Positions 12,352 to 24,090 of a stretch of DNA of 64,000 nucleotides are shown here, piece by piece. The DNA is taken from the NCBI GenBank assembly GCA_963971575.1, contig OZ020619.1, positions 27,098,800 to 27,162,799 of the forward strand, in the 5' to 3' direction. A program made the translations under genes and the position numbers. Origin of the DNA: Liopterus haemorrhoidalis. Taxonomy: Eukaryota; Arthropoda; Insecta; Coleoptera; Dytiscidae. Within the stretch, counting starts at the first letter, position 1. Each line of letters opens with the position of its first letter. The notes under the pieces were generated by a model, which saw only the letters and a program-made list of their open reading frames with translations, was not told the DNA's origin and did no database searches.

Positions 12352-12693
12352 CAGTGGCGGATTAAGCCTTCGCCGGGCCCAAGACATTTTTGATTTACGG
12401 GCCCTCAACCTAGAGGCGTTAAAAGGTAGGGTGACCATTTTCCTAGGTAGGGTGACCTGAAGAAGGCAATGCGGGACGGAGCCAAAAAAAAAATCCTCAC
12501 CTCCTAAATCCAAGTGAAGAGCAAAAAAAAGGTCCTTACCTCCCAAATCCAAGTGAAGAGCAAAAAAAAGGTCCTCACCTCCCAAATCCAAGTGAAGAGC
12601 AAACAAAAAAGGTCCTCACCTCCCAAATCGGGCCCGTGAAAATTACGGGCCCAAGAAAAATGTCTTTTTTGTCTCTGCGAAAGTCCGCCACTG
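12352..12693. mobile_element. hAT-type MITE, TSD ATAATAAT
   Basis: The termini are CAGTGGCGGATTAAGCC and, inverted at the right, CAGTGGCGGACTTTCGC. ATAATAAT occurs at 12344-12351 and 12694-12701. The interior has GC-rich blocks around four reverse-oriented minisatellite units (12489-12630). Confidence 0.88.
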
Positions 12694-12780
12694 ATAATAA
12701 TTGTGAATTTTGGAAAAATGATTAATAATGAAGATAATAATAATAGATTTCTAACGAATAAGATGTGTATAAAACTAGAA

Positions 12781-12900
12781 ACATAAGTTCTCGGTTTCTA
12801 GACCTGTGCCCATATATGTGAAAGCCACGTGGTCAGTGGGACATTTTGATCGGCCCTACTATCACTGTAAAAACAGGTACCTACTCATTTTAACTTTTAA
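12781..12900 (+). repeat. SINE 3' core (CACGTGGTCAGTG family)
   Basis: Contains TCTCGGTTTCTAGACC, then GAAAGCCACGTGGTCAGTGG, a TGATCGGCCCTACTATC block and an end AAACAGGTACCTACTCATTT. The same order recurs at 20400-20490 and, reversed, at 32945-33062, with a shorter match at 1480-1530. Confidence 0.6.
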
Positions 12901-12904
12901 ATAC

Positions 12905-14410
12905 TTAATATACTTAAACTAACAGTCAAAAATTGATTTTCAAGAAGATAGCGTTTTTTACGCAGTCACAATTAAAATTTGTTCAATAAATGTTAGATTC
13001 TAGATACTATAATCTATTTTTAAATTATAAAAAGTAAATTCAAAAGTCATATTTATATAACAAATCAGCAAATGACTAAATTTCTTTTTTGAGGAAATTT
13101 AATTTTCGGCATAATAAACATCAATAATAGTATACTGTAATGTTACTTTATTTAGGCGAACCTACAGTATTTTTTACAGTTAAATGTAATTCTATGTATT
13201 AAACATTAAACTGAAAGAACTGTCATGAAACTGTCACAGTCTTGAAATTTCATTGACATCAACAGTCAATTTTGCCAAGCAAATAGCATTTTTCGGTTCA
13301 ATGACATGTTCTCTATAATAACTTATAGTTTTGTATTATAATAACTATTATAAAAACGTATAATAAATTTATAATTGTATGCTATTGCAAATGCTTAAGC
13401 GGAACTAAATGGTATATTTATTTTTGTAAGTTGTCACGAGCTGACTTTTTAACGTTTGAAGTGGGCTTTTCTTAAACAAAATGATCAAAAGCCTCACTTA
13501 AAGCCAAGACCCTGTGGAGACGAATGGAGGATTCACCCCGAGGAGTATAACAAGTTGCCTAATTTAAATTTATTTTGTTCAGCTATCGATAGGAAAAACG
13601 CCGGCGTCATATAGTATTTATAATTGTTTTGTTATGTTACTTTTTCTATTTTACTATTTTACCTTTCCATCATCTTTCAACTTTTAATAATATTGCCATA
13701 AATTGCATTTAAAGGGTTGTGAACTGTATTTCAACTATTTAATATTTTAGATACTAAAAAGTAATGTTTAATTAAAATATTACATATATATTTTCTTTAA
13801 AAAAAATAATTTGTATTCATTACTTCGAAGACATCAAAAAAGTATTTTACCCAGTACTGATTATAGATATACATCTTCATAATTTGTCAGATAAATTTAC
13901 ATTTATCATGGAATAAATGATATAATATCTACCAGTTTTAAATTTAGAAAGTGTCTGAAGCATTGCAATACACTATGCTCGAGAAAAAAAGGTGTTTAGA
14001 TAGACAAGGAATTAATTTATTTTTATATTAACAAAATTATCCACTGTATATTTTAAATTCAGGGCCTACTATACATTTTTTTCGATCATATTGTGTTTTA
14101 AATGTATGTAATTTAAAAACCTATATATTTGGCTAATTGCCTAAGTATCAAAGACCATAAACGTGAAAAAAAAAAAAAAAAACTACTACTAATTATCTTA
14201 AAAATATACTAATAAATTAAGGTAAATTTAATATTATTTATGAAATTTATTTTATTAAAATTTGCAGTTTACTGTTTTAAAAAAACATTTTTAATTGCAA
14301 TTCTTATCGGCAAGACATTGATGTTAGCAATGAGGTTTTATGACGTGTGGTTTATATGACGTCATTGGAGTTAGCAACACGCATAACTCTTCGGGGCACC
14401 TTCCCGCTGC
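12905..14410. other. AT-rich intron, apart from a MITE copy at 13396
   Basis: No coding sequence or paired termini seen outside 13396-13500. The block 13500-13600 is GC-richer (GAGACGAATGGAGGATTCAC) and unrecognised. Confidence 0.4.
13396..13500. repeat. Small MITE copy related to 34584-34740
   Basis: TTAAGCGGAACTAAATGG, AGTTGTCACGAGCTGAC and AACAAAATGATCAAAAGC match the element at 34584 in order and spacing. The right inverted repeat (TAGTTCCGCCTAA) is missing here, so this copy is truncated or diverged. Confidence 0.5.
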
Positions 14411-14418
14411 CCGCCTAA

Positions 14419-15179
14419 AGGTCGGATCCCACATGACCGCACCGCACCCGCACCGCAAGTCGGCCGATTGTCGGTGACGGTGATAGGAGACCCCACTTGC
14501 CCGCACGGGATCCGTGTGTCGACCGTGCGGTCTGTCTCACAATTGGAGTTCAGTATTCTTTTCGAAGCTCATACAGCTGTTGCATGGAGACAAAATGTTA
14601 AGAAGTTTTACAAATAGTGAATTAGTGATGGTAACACTTCCTTTAAAGGAAGATGTTAATTGGTGAAGAAATCATCGCAGAAATCGGAGAAGAATGTGGG
14701 TTCACAACGCATGGAAGAAAAGATGTGTTGAAGAGGAGTTTTGCTGGCTGCTGCCTCATCTAAAGTGCGATGTGACGACGTTTTACGAATATTTTAGAAT
14801 TTCGATGTACACATTCAACCAACTGGAACTGAAACTCCAAGAAAAACTGAACGTACAACACAGGAATCTTTCTAATATCTTCAATTCATTTTTCTACGTT
14901 CATTATTTATAATAATAAATGTACGATTATTATATTTATTTAATATTTAAAAAATTATTAGCAGAAAATAAATGTTCAATTAACTTCGTACACCGCACCG
15001 TGCCCGTCAAAAAGTAAACTAAACTAGTCGGGCACGGTGCGGGCACGGTGCGGTGATGTTGGTGCGGTTAGGTGAGGACTAGCCGGTATGTTTCCATTGT
15101 GTTAGTCTCTCGCCGTGCGACGCTCAACACTCGGCCGTCACACGGTGCGGGCTCGGTGCGGTCATGTGGGGCCCGGCCT
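14419..15179 (+). mobile_element. PIF/Harbinger element relic with N-terminal transposase fragment
   Basis: Termini AGGTCGGATCCCACATGACC and GGTCATGTGGGGCCCGGCCT are long inverted repeats rich in CCGCACCG, bordered by TAA and TTA (the family favours 3-bp TWA duplications). An open segment at 14694-14890 reads WVHNAWKKRCVEEEFCWLL, then FYEYFRISMYTFNQLELKLQ, resembling the N-terminal region of Harbinger nucleases. The DDE domain is absent, so this is internally deleted and immobile. Confidence 0.7.
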
Positions 15180-15184
15180 TTAGA

Positions 15185-16198
15185 GGGTGTTGGCTTCACA
15201 ACACATCGCTCTCGTTCAGTCTCTATATTGTACTACCTCATTGCAATCAACCGATGTGTCAGTTATGGTGGAGTTATTTTGTTATTATTGGGCTGTGTAA
15301 AACAGGCTTTTTGCAGGCCAATCACAGGTATAGATTTTTGCGCGAAGAGTTTAAAATGATTCCCATAGTTTCAAAATAGACTATAGGATATTACATTTTT
15401 TATTGACTTATTTTGATATTCATATTTTTTTTTAATATATATAATATTGAAGGATGGGGTGACTTATTATATAAGACAGTGCTATCTGTTTATTATTTTT
15501 CTATCTTTATCTTCTTGCTCCTTCCTTGCTTCTTTCATTTTATTTTCTAATTTAGACATCCGTATTTGTTTTTTCATATATTTAAAAATGGGCAGGGCTT
15601 TTATATTATGTAATACAGTGCTCCAGTAGTGAACTCTTTGTTCAAATGCAGCGATACTAGTTGCAAAGGTATTTTGTTGCGTGTGAGAGGTGAGAATGAT
15701 TGTCTCAATGCCAACCAACGTGACTTTTCGCCGGTGGAAAGGTCAAGGCTTATTCTCCGGGCTCATCTGTACAGCGACTCCGGACTGCTACATAGTACAC
15801 TGTACACGTACCTAGCGGTAACAAATGTCAGTCAGATGTTCGGATACCGATATGGAACAGATGGCTGACGTAATGCATGCAAAAGGTGAACATTTTATTT
15901 TACTCTTTTGAATCTACCAGAACTATACACTAACGGTTCTCTTTAACAAAGAGAATGGATGTGAATAGATAACTTAGATACATGAGAACGGGAGATAACT
16001 GATGATGATATGACAGAATTTATAACTATCGTATTTTGAACTAGACCAGGTGTTAAACAAAAGTAGTATTCATAAGATAATTGAAAACAAATTTTTAATT
16101 TGGATCTAAATACTCCTAAAGGCGTTAATGTTATTGTAATAAAACTCAATCTTTTCACAATGTCTTTGAACAGTCTCAGATGATTTTTCAATATTTTT
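15185..16198. other. Unrecognised sequence with a GC-richer block
   Basis: 15630-15870 is less AT-rich and open for 79 codons on the + strand, but has no recognisable motif and no good splice signals. The rest is AT-rich. Confidence 0.35.
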
Positions 16199-17229
16199 AG
16201 GGTTTTGTAGGTATGACCAAAAAACCCTTATACCGTCATTTTGTCGTCTGTCTGTCTGTCTGTCTGTCTGTCTGTTCGGTAAAAATTGTAGCCAAACGGC
16301 TAAACCTAGAGAGTTGAAATTTGGTATGATAATACAACTCTTTGACCCGCACATAGGAAAAATACTAAAACATCGAAAAAACATATCCCCCTAAAAATAT
16401 AAACAAATATGTTCTCATCGAAAAAAAATATATTTTTTTTTAAATTCTGAGTAGGGTATCAAAAGAAAGCCCTTAGTACGTGGATTAACGATCAAAATTT
16501 TATTTTTGCAAAATAAATTATTTTGACGCGATTTTTGCTAAAATTGTGCAAACATTTTTTTTGGCCACACCCTGTAGCCCAGATGGTTTTAACTAAAAAT
16601 CTGAACAAATTCTAAGTAATGTACATTGGTGTGAACCGGAATAGTATAACAGGAATTTTTGATCAGATTATGTTATCGGAAAATAACGCATTTTTTGTGT
16701 TTTTAACTAAAATGTGTTAAATATTTAATTCGCTATGTAATACAGTAGATAAGTAAGCGCTCGTAGCGTAGTGCGTTTCGTCGTTGCTTTTTAATTTGCA
16801 AATTAGAGTTCGATTCCTGTCAATTTTAATTTTTCTGTTTTTTTTTGCATTTTTATTTTGTCAAAATTCTAGTTATATTTTGGTAAATGTTGCATTTAAT
16901 TTTTAAACGCGTAAATTTAATAACCAGTGGGAAGTGTTGAAATTATAATTTAATGCTATGTTTGAATGTATACGAAATCAGAGGGCGGGGCTTATGATTT
17001 AAGCATCCAATGGAATAGGCGCAATTTTCAAAATCTTAATGAAACTTGCTGTATAAAAAAAAATACTGCACATATTTAGAAACTTAAATAATGGTATTAG
17101 GCATTCGAATTAAAATTAATAAAAAAATATTTTGATATAAAATTTGTTTTGGCATCCCAAATAATCATCATTCAGTTACTAAATACCTGCAAAACTCTGA
17201 AATGTGTGAAAATTCACACTTCACATCAA
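16199..17229 (+). mobile_element. Helentron-associated element (HINE), copy B
   Basis: The same architecture as copy A: AGGGTTTTGTAGGTATGACC start, (GTCT)n at 16244-16274, a subterminal inverted repeat ATACCTGCAAAACTCT, and a near-perfect 3' hairpin GTGTGAAAATTCACAC. It carries a different tRNA-like module (16753-16821) with a good B box, AGTTCGATTCC. Conserved blocks align with copies A and C along the whole length. Confidence 0.78.
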
Positions 17230-17322
17230 TATTTTTTTTATTCAAGTTTTGTTAGTAATAACATTGAAGCAAGTTCTTTCCAGCAAGTTGGACAAAATAC
17301 TCAGCTTTTAGGACATCTAGAC

Positions 17323-17586
17323 CAGCGTTTCCCAACCTTTTTTCATGGTGGACCGGCAAGTGACCTAGAAATAATTTGCGGACCGGCAAGTTTAGAAAGT
17401 AATGTGTATCGCAAAATTATTACAAGTAAAAAGCCTTCACCTCCAAAATGTAAGTGATGAGCAAATAAAAACAAGTTCTTCAATTCCAAACTACAAACCC
17501 GGAGATTTTGTAACAAAATCTCGCAGACTGGCAAAAAAATTTCACGGACTGATGCTGGTCCGTGGACCGGCGGTTGGGAAAAGCTG
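17323..17586. mobile_element. hAT-type MITE, TSD ATYTAGAC
   Basis: Left end CAGCGTTTCCCAACC and right end GGTTGGGAAAAGCTG. Flanks ATCTAGAC (17315-17322) and ATTTAGAC (17587-17594) differ at one base. The interior contains GGACCGGCAAG repeats and one minisatellite unit near 17428-17465. Confidence 0.82.
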
Positions 17587-17667
17587 ATTTAGACACATCA
17601 AATTGTAGTATACTACATATGTAAATTTCACTTAATACTATTGGTTCAAAATCTGACATTAATTATT

Positions 17668-17985
17668 ATCATGCTGTTGCAATAGTGTAGTGGTCCACTC
17701 ACTAGCTTCGTAAGTGGTTTTTCAAAGGTTTTTCAACAAAATTCTTGGCCGTAGCAACCGTAGGCCCACTCAATCTTCCCTTAAATGAGTATCTGTTTAT
17801 TTGAATTAATAATCGGGAATATGGGACGTGCTAGAGAAGGCACGTAAATCCGACGGTCTCTGGTCCCCTAAAAGGTGGTCATTATGATATGTGCGAGAGC
17901 GCTAGTATCGTCCTGAATACCTTTGATACCTAGGCATTATGCCATACGCAATAATAATAATAACAACTGAAAGGTCAAGTGAATG
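17668..17985 (+). repeat. tRNA-derived SINE with (AAT)n tail
   Basis: The head has an A-box-like ATAGTGTAGTGGTCCACTC. The body is more GC-rich than its surroundings (GTCTCTGGTCCCCTAAAAGG). The 3' end reads CCATACGCAATAATAATAAT. The B box is eroded and no target duplication was resolved. Confidence 0.55.
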
Positions 17986-18170
17986 AAGGTGTTGTTACAA
18001 ATTTTAAGTTTTGAGATAGTAAATATTTAGTAAGTTATTATGTGAATTTGTTATTTTCGCTATCTCACCAAAGTTATAGTAACACCAATTTAAATCCTGT
18101 AAAATTTAGTACATTTATGTCTGGTTGCATAAAAATGTTAAAACTAGTTATATGCTAAAACTTGAATGTA

Positions 18171-19458
18171 TCAGGTCGTCAAGGATGAAATTTGTAGTTA
18201 ATAATATTGCCAACTTTAACAGCTTATTATTTGATATTGGCTTAATATTTGACCGTTTTCTTTTTTTTTTTTTATTGGAAAGTACACATCTCGCCTGTTT
18301 AAAGAAATCATTGTATGCTATAAAAAATATCAAAAACTTTTTTTTCAAATTAATTTGGTTGAAAATGGAACGGTCGGAAATTCGCACTATTATTTTATTT
18401 ATTTATTTATTTATTTAATTTAATAACCCATTGGACTGCCAACAGGTGCAAGCACCCAATAACAGGCAGCCACTTTAGCATACAAATGACAATAGTACAA
18501 AATAATACAATTATAAAATTTAAAACAAAAAAATATGTAAAAAAAAAATTATATCTATATATACATAGAGAAACATAGGAGCTAGAAATTAGAAGTCTAG
18601 AAAAAATATCTTTATGCAGTGTGTTTAGTTTTATAATACTGTTTTATGATAGTTGAAAATCTCCGTAAAGATAAATTATGGATAAATTATGGATATATCG
18701 ATTACAGCAGAAATATACTGCAACCAACTGAACGAAATTATGCAAAAACTTAAAGAAAGACAGCCTATATTGGTCAACAGATCGACTCCTATTTTATTGC
18801 ATGATAACGCTAGGCCACACACTGCACAAATGACTGTGGCAAAACTACAGGAATTGGAGTTGGAACTTCTTCATTAACCTCTATACTCACCAGACCTAGC
18901 CCCCACTGACTACCACTTCTGCCGCAATTTGGACCACTTTTTAATAAGAAAACAGTTTAATTCCGACAATGCTGTAAAACTGGCCTTTCAGGCATTCATT
19001 GACTCTCGTCCGCCAGGGTATTATACCACCGGCCTGAACAACCTGCCGCTTAAATGGCAAAAGTGTATAGACCAGTGTTTCTCAACCAAAAACGCACCAC
19101 GTACCAGTAAAGTATATAATTTTTAAACGCGGACCACTAATAATAATTGTTGGTTCATTTTTTGCAAGAAAACATATATATTTAATATGCTACTAAATAC
19201 ATTTATTTTATATGTAGAAAATCACAGAAAGTTTACAGAAAATAAACAAAATATAAATTATTTACATAAAAAATGTGTATAAAAGATAACAAAAAAACTG
19301 CAAACAACACATACAAAAACTTTCGCGGACCACCTGTTGAGAAACACTGGTATAGACAATATGGGTGCATACTTTGATGAATAAAATAATTCCTTATATT
19401 TGTAAGTTATCAACCAACTTTGCCTTTTTTTCTACAAATTTCATCCTTGACGACCTAA
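18171..19458 (+). mobile_element. Mariner element, deleted and interrupted
   Basis: Inverted termini share TCAGGTCGTCAAGGATGAAA (right end inverted, one mismatch near the tip) and TA lies on both sides (18169-18170 and 19459-19460). Transposase remnants include ERSEIRTII at 18366-18392, then, after an unrelated AT-rich insert or deletion junction, PILLHDNARPHTAQ (catalytic Asp box, about 18787-18830), and PLYSPDLAPTDYHF past an in-frame stop. A hAT MITE (19073-19349) splits the last part: reading resumes after it with NMGAYFDE. Dead copy. Confidence 0.88.
19073..19349. mobile_element. hAT-type MITE nested in mariner, TSD GTATAGAC
   Basis: CAGTGTTTCTCAACC and GTTGAGAAACACTG termini, with GTATAGAC at 19065-19072 and 19350-19357. 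The same family as 47076-47392 (shared ACGCACC, GCGGACCAC and CTTTCGCGGACCACC blocks). It lies in the C-terminal transposase region of the mariner. Confidence 0.92.
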
Positions 19459-19889
19459 TATATGTGACAGTATGTACACTGTTGTTGGCCGATTATTCTA
19501 AACAACCTTGCATCACAAATTTAAACTGAGAGTGAAATTTATTGTGATTACTCGTAGTGTTCTCAGGTAATTTGAATGCTAATCTTTCTTAATAATAAAT
19601 AACTGTAAAATTTCTACATTGCGTTAATATTACGACTATTAACATTTTGAGATGGTACAATGTAAAGATTGTTTCGGATAATCGAATTATTTACTGTTAG
19701 TTTCTTTACAAATTAGGCGTTTCGAAATATTAATTGCGCATTGTACGTAAGTATTTGCCCAAAGCAAATATGACATCATAACAAAAAATAATAATTCGTC
19801 TTCAGATAAATGTTATCTAAGAAAAAGCATCTTAGTAGACTCACAATTTATATCAATCGTTTCGTAAATAAATGGATGTACCTCACGAA

Positions 19890-20345
19890 TTTTGTCTTCT
19901 ATCTCTGTCAGTCTGGTTGACTTTTGGCCTCACACACATAGGTCCTCCATCTTGATCTGTTAATTTTTTGGGGTATCGGTCAAACGTAGTTTTATTAGAC
20001 CGATACCCCAAAAAATTAATACTTATCCAAACCATTTAATACGGTCAAAGAATCTATTTATACAATTGATCTGTTAAGTCATGTTGTCTTATCATGTATT
20101 CCGTTTACCAATACTTGTTAAATTTTTAGTTAGTTGACCCCTTCATCTTATGAGAAGTCTTCTCACTTGTCGACGTATGTTCCATTCTCCTTCCCAGATC
20201 CTGATTAATATCTTGTAATCTTTTATTCTCCTCACGTACCCTTTCCAGTGTAATCATCTACCTCTCATTTCTTGTGTGATACCCCTGTTTCCTTGAGTAC
20301 TGTTCTGGAATACTTTCATTCTTGCGGATTCTCTATTCACCATTA
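19890..20345 (-). pseudogene. LINE C-terminal remnant (opposite strand)
   Basis: On the minus strand 19890-19955 encodes a decayed version of RSRWRAYVSEAKSQPD, which is better preserved at 60640-60705 on the plus strand. The stretch 20150-20345 reads on the minus strand as broken basic coding sequence (RVREENKRLQDINQDLGRR). A perfect 22-bp hairpin (19960-20019) directly adjoins the first part. Confidence 0.45.
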
Positions 20346-20514
20346 ATTTGAAAGAGATAAAAGGTTCAGCGTACAATTTTTTATTTTTTTTTAAATTGTA
20401 ACGTCGATCTTGTTTTAAGGTCTATGTTTCACGTGGTCACTGTGACGTTTTTACCTGTCCTAATATCCCTGTATAAACAGGTATACATTTTTATGCATCA
20501 AATAGGGGCAGTCG

Positions 20515-21090
20515 GGGCATAACAGGCACCTTAAGGATTATCTTAAGGAATATCGGCCATTATTTCTGCAACGAGGCTAATCGCCGATGCCAGGGGGCGA
20601 GCTCCTACACCTGGATGAGGGGTGAATGATTGTGAAAATGGGAGTAATGTAAACATATTATTCTCGCCCGAATAATATCACCAACGAAGGAGGCTCGAGC
20701 TATGGACCGGACAGTCGTACTGGGTTTCCGCCAGTACAAACCACACGACTTAGTGCGCTCGGCCACTCCGTTGGCTGCAGAATGAACACACGTGAGTGCA
20801 TTCCTCATCATTATCATCTTCTTCAGCGCAAGAACAATGTGCCCACTTGCGCCATGCTCTGCACTGGAGCAATCAACGTCTGGATATGTGTGAAAAATAT
20901 ATCAACACAGCAAAAAACACGTTTCACCAATAGACAAAATGTAAACGCTAGCTGTGAGTCATTCAACCACTCTCGGAAGACACTAGTGAAGTACTGAACG
21001 TGATTGGAATACACACAGGCGGCATGCTTTAACAGCCAAAAAGAGGGGAGCCCGTTATACATCGGGAGCCCGTTATGCCCCGGCTTCCCC
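20515..21090. mobile_element. Pogo-like MITE, TA-flanked, split by a SINE
   Basis: Ends GGGGCAGTCGGGGCATAACA and TGTTATGCCCCGGCTTCCCC-type (right end CCCGTTATGCCCCGGCTTCC) form imperfect inverted repeats bordered by TA (20513-20514 and 21091-21092). Most of the left half is a SINE on the minus strand (20549-20780). Confidence 0.65.
20549..20780 (-). repeat. tRNA-Leu/Ser-like SINE, copy 1
   Basis: On the minus strand it starts near GCCAACGGAGTGGCCGAGCG (A-box GTGGCCGAGCG) and has a B box related to GGTTCGAGCC. The body matches copy 2 (47833-48088) almost base for base, including GCCAGGGGGCGAGCTCCTAC on the plus strand. Confidence 0.75.
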
Positions 21091-21094
21091 TACT

Positions 21095-22000
21095 TGAGGC
21101 TAAGTCGACCCCAGAGCAAACTGTAAAATATATAAGTATTAAAAATCCGAAGGAGGTGGGGGGATTCGAAATATCACATGTAAACGTACTTGAAAGTGAT
21201 GTTATTGTTTTAGTAACTTTTATTGGTGTTGTAAATCTTCTGAAATTGTGAATCACCTATACAAATTTCAAAAGAAAATAGCTAATTGAAATAACATAAA
21301 AAATATTACCAGTTGACATACTGTGGATAAACGATTAACATTAATAAAAATCAATTGAAAGCAAATACTTTACAAACAATAGAAGATAAATAACAAAATA
21401 CTAATAAATAATAAAGTATTGCCTTTAAATAGCAATAAAATGGCTGTTGCCTGTCAGGAGACTCCATCAATAGAATATGAACAGTCCTATGAATAAATTC
21501 AACTGTAAAATCATCGCAACCTGTAACCATCGCAAAAAAACTTAACTGTTATTAATTACAGTGTAAGCTACACGCCAAGTTTAGCCGTACAGATATTATA
21601 AGCATAATCTGTACAAATAATGACAATCGTACACGAATGTATGAAGAGAATGCATTGCCGTGCCAAGGGCAAGACAGGTGGGACTCGCGCCCCTTATATA
21701 TTAATTTATTGTGAGTAATAAGTTATGAAAACAATTACTAGCGCTTCCTTGAATCTTCCCTCATTATTATCTGAGTAGAAAATGTGTGGCCTTCTGAAAC
21801 CGGTATGTCCTTTTAAAAGCATTAGTCAAAAACATCGCCCATTTCATATTAATGAAATTAACCCAGACCTAAATCAGCCTCGGCGCAATTGCAAGCAAAG
21901 CGAGCTAATTAGCTCGCTTGGTTGCATTTATATCGCGTTCGTCCTGTTTTATAGAACTGTATATTAACGCAATACATGGATCGCAATAAACGACAGGAGA
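21095..22000. other. AT-rich intron with a 22-bp perfect palindrome
   Basis: AAGCGAGCTAATTAGCTCGC plus TT at 21898-21919 is a perfect palindrome. Apart from this no feature is supported. Confidence 0.5.
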
Positions 22001-22004
22001 TGGG

Positions 22005-22651
22005 TTCGGGAAGCAATCTTGGAGTGCTCCGAGTCACTCTGTTTAACTACAGAGCGTTCGAGAAAAAGCCTAAAGTCCGTTTTACATAATACTTTTTTCA
22101 ATATTTTTTTCAATACTATCCAAATCTGACGTCATTTCAACTTTTGATACTACAGAATATAGTGGGGGGGAAAAATAAGAGACAGCGATATATTTCATCT
22201 TTTATTACTTTGTGATACTCTTCACTATCAACTTAAAAAATTCTTGGTTCAGGTGACAGACAACAGTTTGGTTATAGAACCAATTTATAAATATTGTTTA
22301 ATTGTGCTAAGTTTATATTTAACTAAATAAACTTCTTATCAACTTAATACACTTCTAAAAGATAAGTTGTAAACAAAAACAAAAAAGTTGGTAGTTGGTA
22401 CAACTGAGAAGTATACATCTGTCATAAAAAAATTTGACCGTAGGTAGTTTTGAAAATAATTTAGTTTGTAGTGTAGCATCGAAAATTGAAAGGAAGAATT
22501 GTGTTTCACATTATACTTTTACGTCAGTACTACGCAAAACATCTGTAGTGCTTCGCAAAAATGTATAATGTAAAACGGACTTAATGCATTTCCTTGAGCG
22601 GCCTGGAGTTAAACAGAAGTACTCGGAACACTCCGCGCTTGCTTCCCGAAT
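22005..22651. repeat. Foldback element with about 67-bp arms and a nested MITE
   Basis: The left arm (22005-22070) begins TTCGGGAAGCAATCTTGGAG. The right arm (22585-22651) is its inverted, roughly 75-80% identical partner, ending GCTTGCTTCCCGAA. The centre is replaced by a separate MITE (22074-22581) with its own 3-bp duplication. Confidence 0.65.
22074..22581. mobile_element. MITE with TAA target duplication (PIF/Harbinger-like)
   Basis: AGTCCGTTTTACATAATAC at the left and its inverse GTATAATGTAAAACGGACT at the right. TAA is at 22071-22073 and 22582-22584. No coding sequence. Assignment to PIF/Harbinger rests on the 3-bp TAA duplication only. Confidence 0.75.
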
Positions 22652-23689
22652 CATGGTACTCGTGGTCTCTTTCGATATTGACAAAGAAGAATTCAAAAGA
22701 AAAAAAAATCTTTTTTTAGCCCGGAAGAAGTTACTGAATTCTACCTTACATCTGTACTCTGTACTCCAGATTTAATTGACCTATATATACCTCCATACCT
22801 GTTTCGACTCTAGTGTCCAATTCTTGAACTCATCATATTTCATATTCGGATCCCTTATTGGCATTCTTGAACGGTCGGGCACGCATTTTTCATGCGTATC
22901 TACATCGAGTGGCTAGTAGACAGTAGAAACGGTTTTTCGTGAGCGTGTTAGTTTGACGTTTCTTTAAAGAAATGTTAGTTTTTGTAAATAAAATGACTTT
23001 TATATAAAAATATGAACGGAATATGAAAAAACTTAATAAAACATATAAGTTTGTTATAGATTAATGGCAGATTTGGCACATTTAATTTATTTAGATTTAA
23101 TTAATTCATAATTTTGCTGAGAGAAGGGTATTTGAAAAAATAGATGTGTTTATTCAACAGATAAACTATTATAAAATTATTTAAGTTTTCCGAAAAAGTG
23201 GTGTAACAATTAATAGTGATTGTACAACCATTGGTTTAATTTAATTTATATATAAAAAAAAATAATAAAAATAAAGAAAAAAAATTTATATATATTTATT
23301 TATTTACTCTGATGATATTTGTTATTTTGATTATATAGGTTTGTAAATAACAAAATAAATCTAATAACTATGTCTTATTTAATAAACTACAAAATTAATA
23401 TAAAATCGAAACACAATATAAAATAAATATTTCTTCAATATAGAAATTACACATAAAATAGGCACGATGTTTAAAAGAAACTTATTACTAATTTAAAATT
23501 ATTAAATAAGAATAAATTATTAAATAATTAAAATTTTAATTATATTTTAGATTAACGCTGATAGTTAATTAATTGGTTACATTGCAATAAGCGTTTTTAA
23601 ATTTTTGGTATTTCCCTTTTTACATTTATATCATTTCTTTCTTTTTACATATATCACGTGACGCATTGCTATTGGACGTAAGGTCGCTG

Positions 23690-24090
23690 TGTAAATTACG
23701 GTTACACTTGCCGTTCGAAACCATCTGGACTTACTTCGCATGTTCCGTGTACCTTTTAAGAATACGGCTAAACGCAGAAAAGTGTTATTCGAAAGTCACT
23801 ATTCGAGTATGGTCGCACACGAAAAGTTACGCATAGTTTTAGGAATTGATCCCTTGGATACTTAGACGCACCCAACATCTACGTTTTAGACAGTTATGCC
23901 CCTTGGCTTTTGAAATTATTTACAAAACTGTTGAGGCAACTATAATATTTTCCTTAGCGTACATTTTCACGACAGTGCTGAACAATGTGTGGATGTATAA
24001 AGAATTTTCAACCAAGCCGATCGGGTTTGCTGAACGTCAATACCAATCCGTGTTGTTCGGCATAGTGTTGACCCTGCTTTAGGAAGGTTG
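23690..24090 (+). other. Unrecognised GC-richer block with a 78-codon open frame
   Basis: Composition is clearly richer in GC than the flanks. An open frame at 23846-24082 encodes a partly hydrophobic peptide (TIIFSLAYIFTTVLNNVWMY). No family is recognised. It could be a transposon relic, a pseudogene or part of an untranslated exon. The high-complexity sequence upstream (23690-23845) is open for only short distances. Confidence 0.25.

Noticed and set aside
16753..16821. tRNA gene
   Set aside because: A and B boxes are present, but the cloverleaf stems do not pair well and the segment sits inside a HINE. The same applies at 1411, 34221 and 43931.
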